Shown piece after piece: positions 5,111-6,003 of a stretch of 6,003 nt of DNA (position 1 is the stretch's first letter; each line of letters opens with the position of its first letter). Location: assembly GCA_017438085.1 (NCBI GenBank), contig JAFRWH010000126.1:1-6003 (forward strand), in the 5' to 3' direction. A program made the translations under genes and the position numbers. The notes below the pieces were generated by a model. The model worked only from the letters and a program-made list of their open reading frames with translations. It made no database searches and was not told the DNA's origin. The DNA is from Bacillota bacterium (GTDB lineage Bacteria; Bacillota_A; Clostridia; Peptostreptococcales; Anaerovoracaceae).

Positions 5111-6003
5111 TTATAGATATCCCAGGGTGCCGAGGGTGCTGAGGAACACAAACAGCGTCAAGACCGACAGCAGCGATGTCACCGCAACGATCTCCCCGGC
5201 CAGCTTTTCGTTGCCGCCCATGGAGACCGCTGTGCTGTAGGAATTCACCGCAGAGGGCGACCCGCTGTAGATCAGCACCGCTATCAGATTTGCGCCGCGC
5301 ACCCCTAAAAGGATCGCCAGAGGCACTATCACTGCAGGCAGAATTATCAGCTTCACCAGAACTACTGCAGAAAGATGCTTGACCCAGTTCTTCATCTCCG
5401 CAAAGTTGAAGCCCGCTCCAAGACCCAGCATTGCGCAGGGCGTTGCCATAGCTGCCAGCTTGCCCACGACTCCATTCATCACAACCGCAGGGATCTTAAG
5501 TCCCGAAAGATTCAGGGCCAGACCTATGATGCTGCTCAGGACCAGAGGATTTGTAGCGATCTTCTTAAGCATCTTGGGAAGGCCCACGCTTCCGCCTCTT
5601 GCGGACTCAAAGGCTATGGTTGAGCAGGTGTTGACGATGGGTGTCACAACCGCCACCAGCACAGCCGTCATGCCAAGCTCGCTGCCGAAAAAGCTGGAAG
5701 CGATGGGAATGGCCAGCAGATTGTAGTTCGCTTTGTGCATGCCCTGTATCATTACAGGAGCTATTGTCGGTTCCTTGATGCGCGATTTTACCGAAGCCGA
5801 GATCACAAGAAAGGTGCAGATGCAGCTGACCGCCACAAAAAGGGCCAGCTTAGCGTCAAATGCGGTCTTTATGTCTGCGTTATAGATGCTCTGGATGATG
5901 TTCAGGGGCAGAAAAGCCTTAAAGACCAGCTTGCTGAGACCGGAAGCGGTTGCTTCGTCCAGAAGACCCATCTTCCTTAAAGCATAACCCGTGAGCATGA
6001 AGC
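5111..6003 (-). CDS. AEC-family transporter (auxin efflux carrier/malate permease family), 5' end off the right edge
   Basis: The visible 295+ residues form a strongly hydrophobic integral membrane protein with about nine predicted helices, belonging to the AEC family, whose bacterial members move malate, malonate or other organic acids or small molecules. Family features, numbered from the Met at 5996-5998: the N-terminal GYALRKMGLLDEATASGLSKLVFKAFLP stretch (4-31), typical of helix 1-2 of AEC proteins; the KANYNLLAIPIASSFFG stretch (89-105), matching the family's RNYGxxGLPI block; the P120 TP motif before NTCS; and a Gly-rich half at 191-198 (LGLGAGFN), with SGSPSAVNSYSTA (245-257) near the end. 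The ATG at 5996 is internal: a Phe codon precedes it in frame and the first part of helix 1 is missing, so the true start lies beyond the window. The substrate cannot be told from sequence. Confidence 0.9.
   Translation of the reverse strand, partial: FMLTGYALRKMGLLDEATASGLSKLVFKAFLPLNIIQSIYNADIKTAFDAKLALFVAVSCICTFLVISASVKSRIKEPTIAPVMIQGMHKANYNLLAIPIASSFFGSELGMTAVLVAVVTPIVNTCSTIAFESARGGSVGLPKMLKKIATNPLVLSSIIGLALNLSGLKIPAVVMNGVVGKLAAMATPCAMLGLGAGFNFAEMKNWVKHLSAVVLVKLIILPAVIVPLAILLGVRGANLIAVLIYSGSPSAVNSYSTAVSMGGNEKLAGEIVAVTSLLSVLTLFVFLSTLGTLGYL

Overview
The window reads as chromosomal DNA of a low-to-mid GC Gram-positive anaerobe, most likely a member of the Clostridia (Bacillota). The grounds are strong AGGAGG-type ribosome binding sites, a BlaI/M56-type regulatory pair, a CorA-like transporter, frequent ATA isoleucine codons in the corA-like gene, and compact operons with intrinsic terminators. 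No genus can be fixed from the sequence. There is no rRNA, tRNA, CRISPR array, insertion sequence or prophage gene, and no gene-free stretch longer than about 190 bases.

Layout: (1) 1-573, minus strand, the N-terminal part of a class IV (D-amino-acid type) aminotransferase that runs off the left edge; its last ~38 visible residues do not look like the family. (2) 574-700, a divergent promoter region. (3) 701-1900, plus strand, a two-gene operon: an 89-residue helical protein and, 9 bases later, a CorA-family divalent-cation transporter. (4) 1901-2040, a convergent intergenic region with a probable bidirectional terminator. (5) 3920-2041, minus strand, a BlaI/MecI-type repressor overlapping by 4 bases an M56 (BlaR1-like) membrane metallopeptidase that carries an M23 (LytM/lysostaphin-type) peptidoglycan endopeptidase domain where BlaR1 has its penicillin sensor. 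Its promoter has a consensus -35, a 17-bp spacer, and two 17-bp palindromic operators. (6) 6003-4109, minus strand, an AEC-family (auxin efflux carrier/malate permease) transporter, cut at the right edge, followed by a 318-residue protein of unknown function and a terminator.

The most interesting unit is the repressor/M56-M23 pair. The expected logic, by analogy with BlaI/BlaR1, is that the repressor binds its own operators and silences the operon, a cell-wall signal activates the membrane M56 protease, and the repressor is inactivated. The swap of sensor for an external M23 domain suggests that the protein senses or acts on peptidoglycan itself rather than beta-lactams; this is inference. 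Combined M23/M56 proteins have, to my recollection, been annotated in Firmicutes before, so the architecture is probably not new, but its signal and targets are unlikely to be known. The remaining genes (ion transport, organic-acid-type transport, D-amino-acid metabolism) look like ordinary housekeeping or accessory chromosome content with no evident joint pathway.
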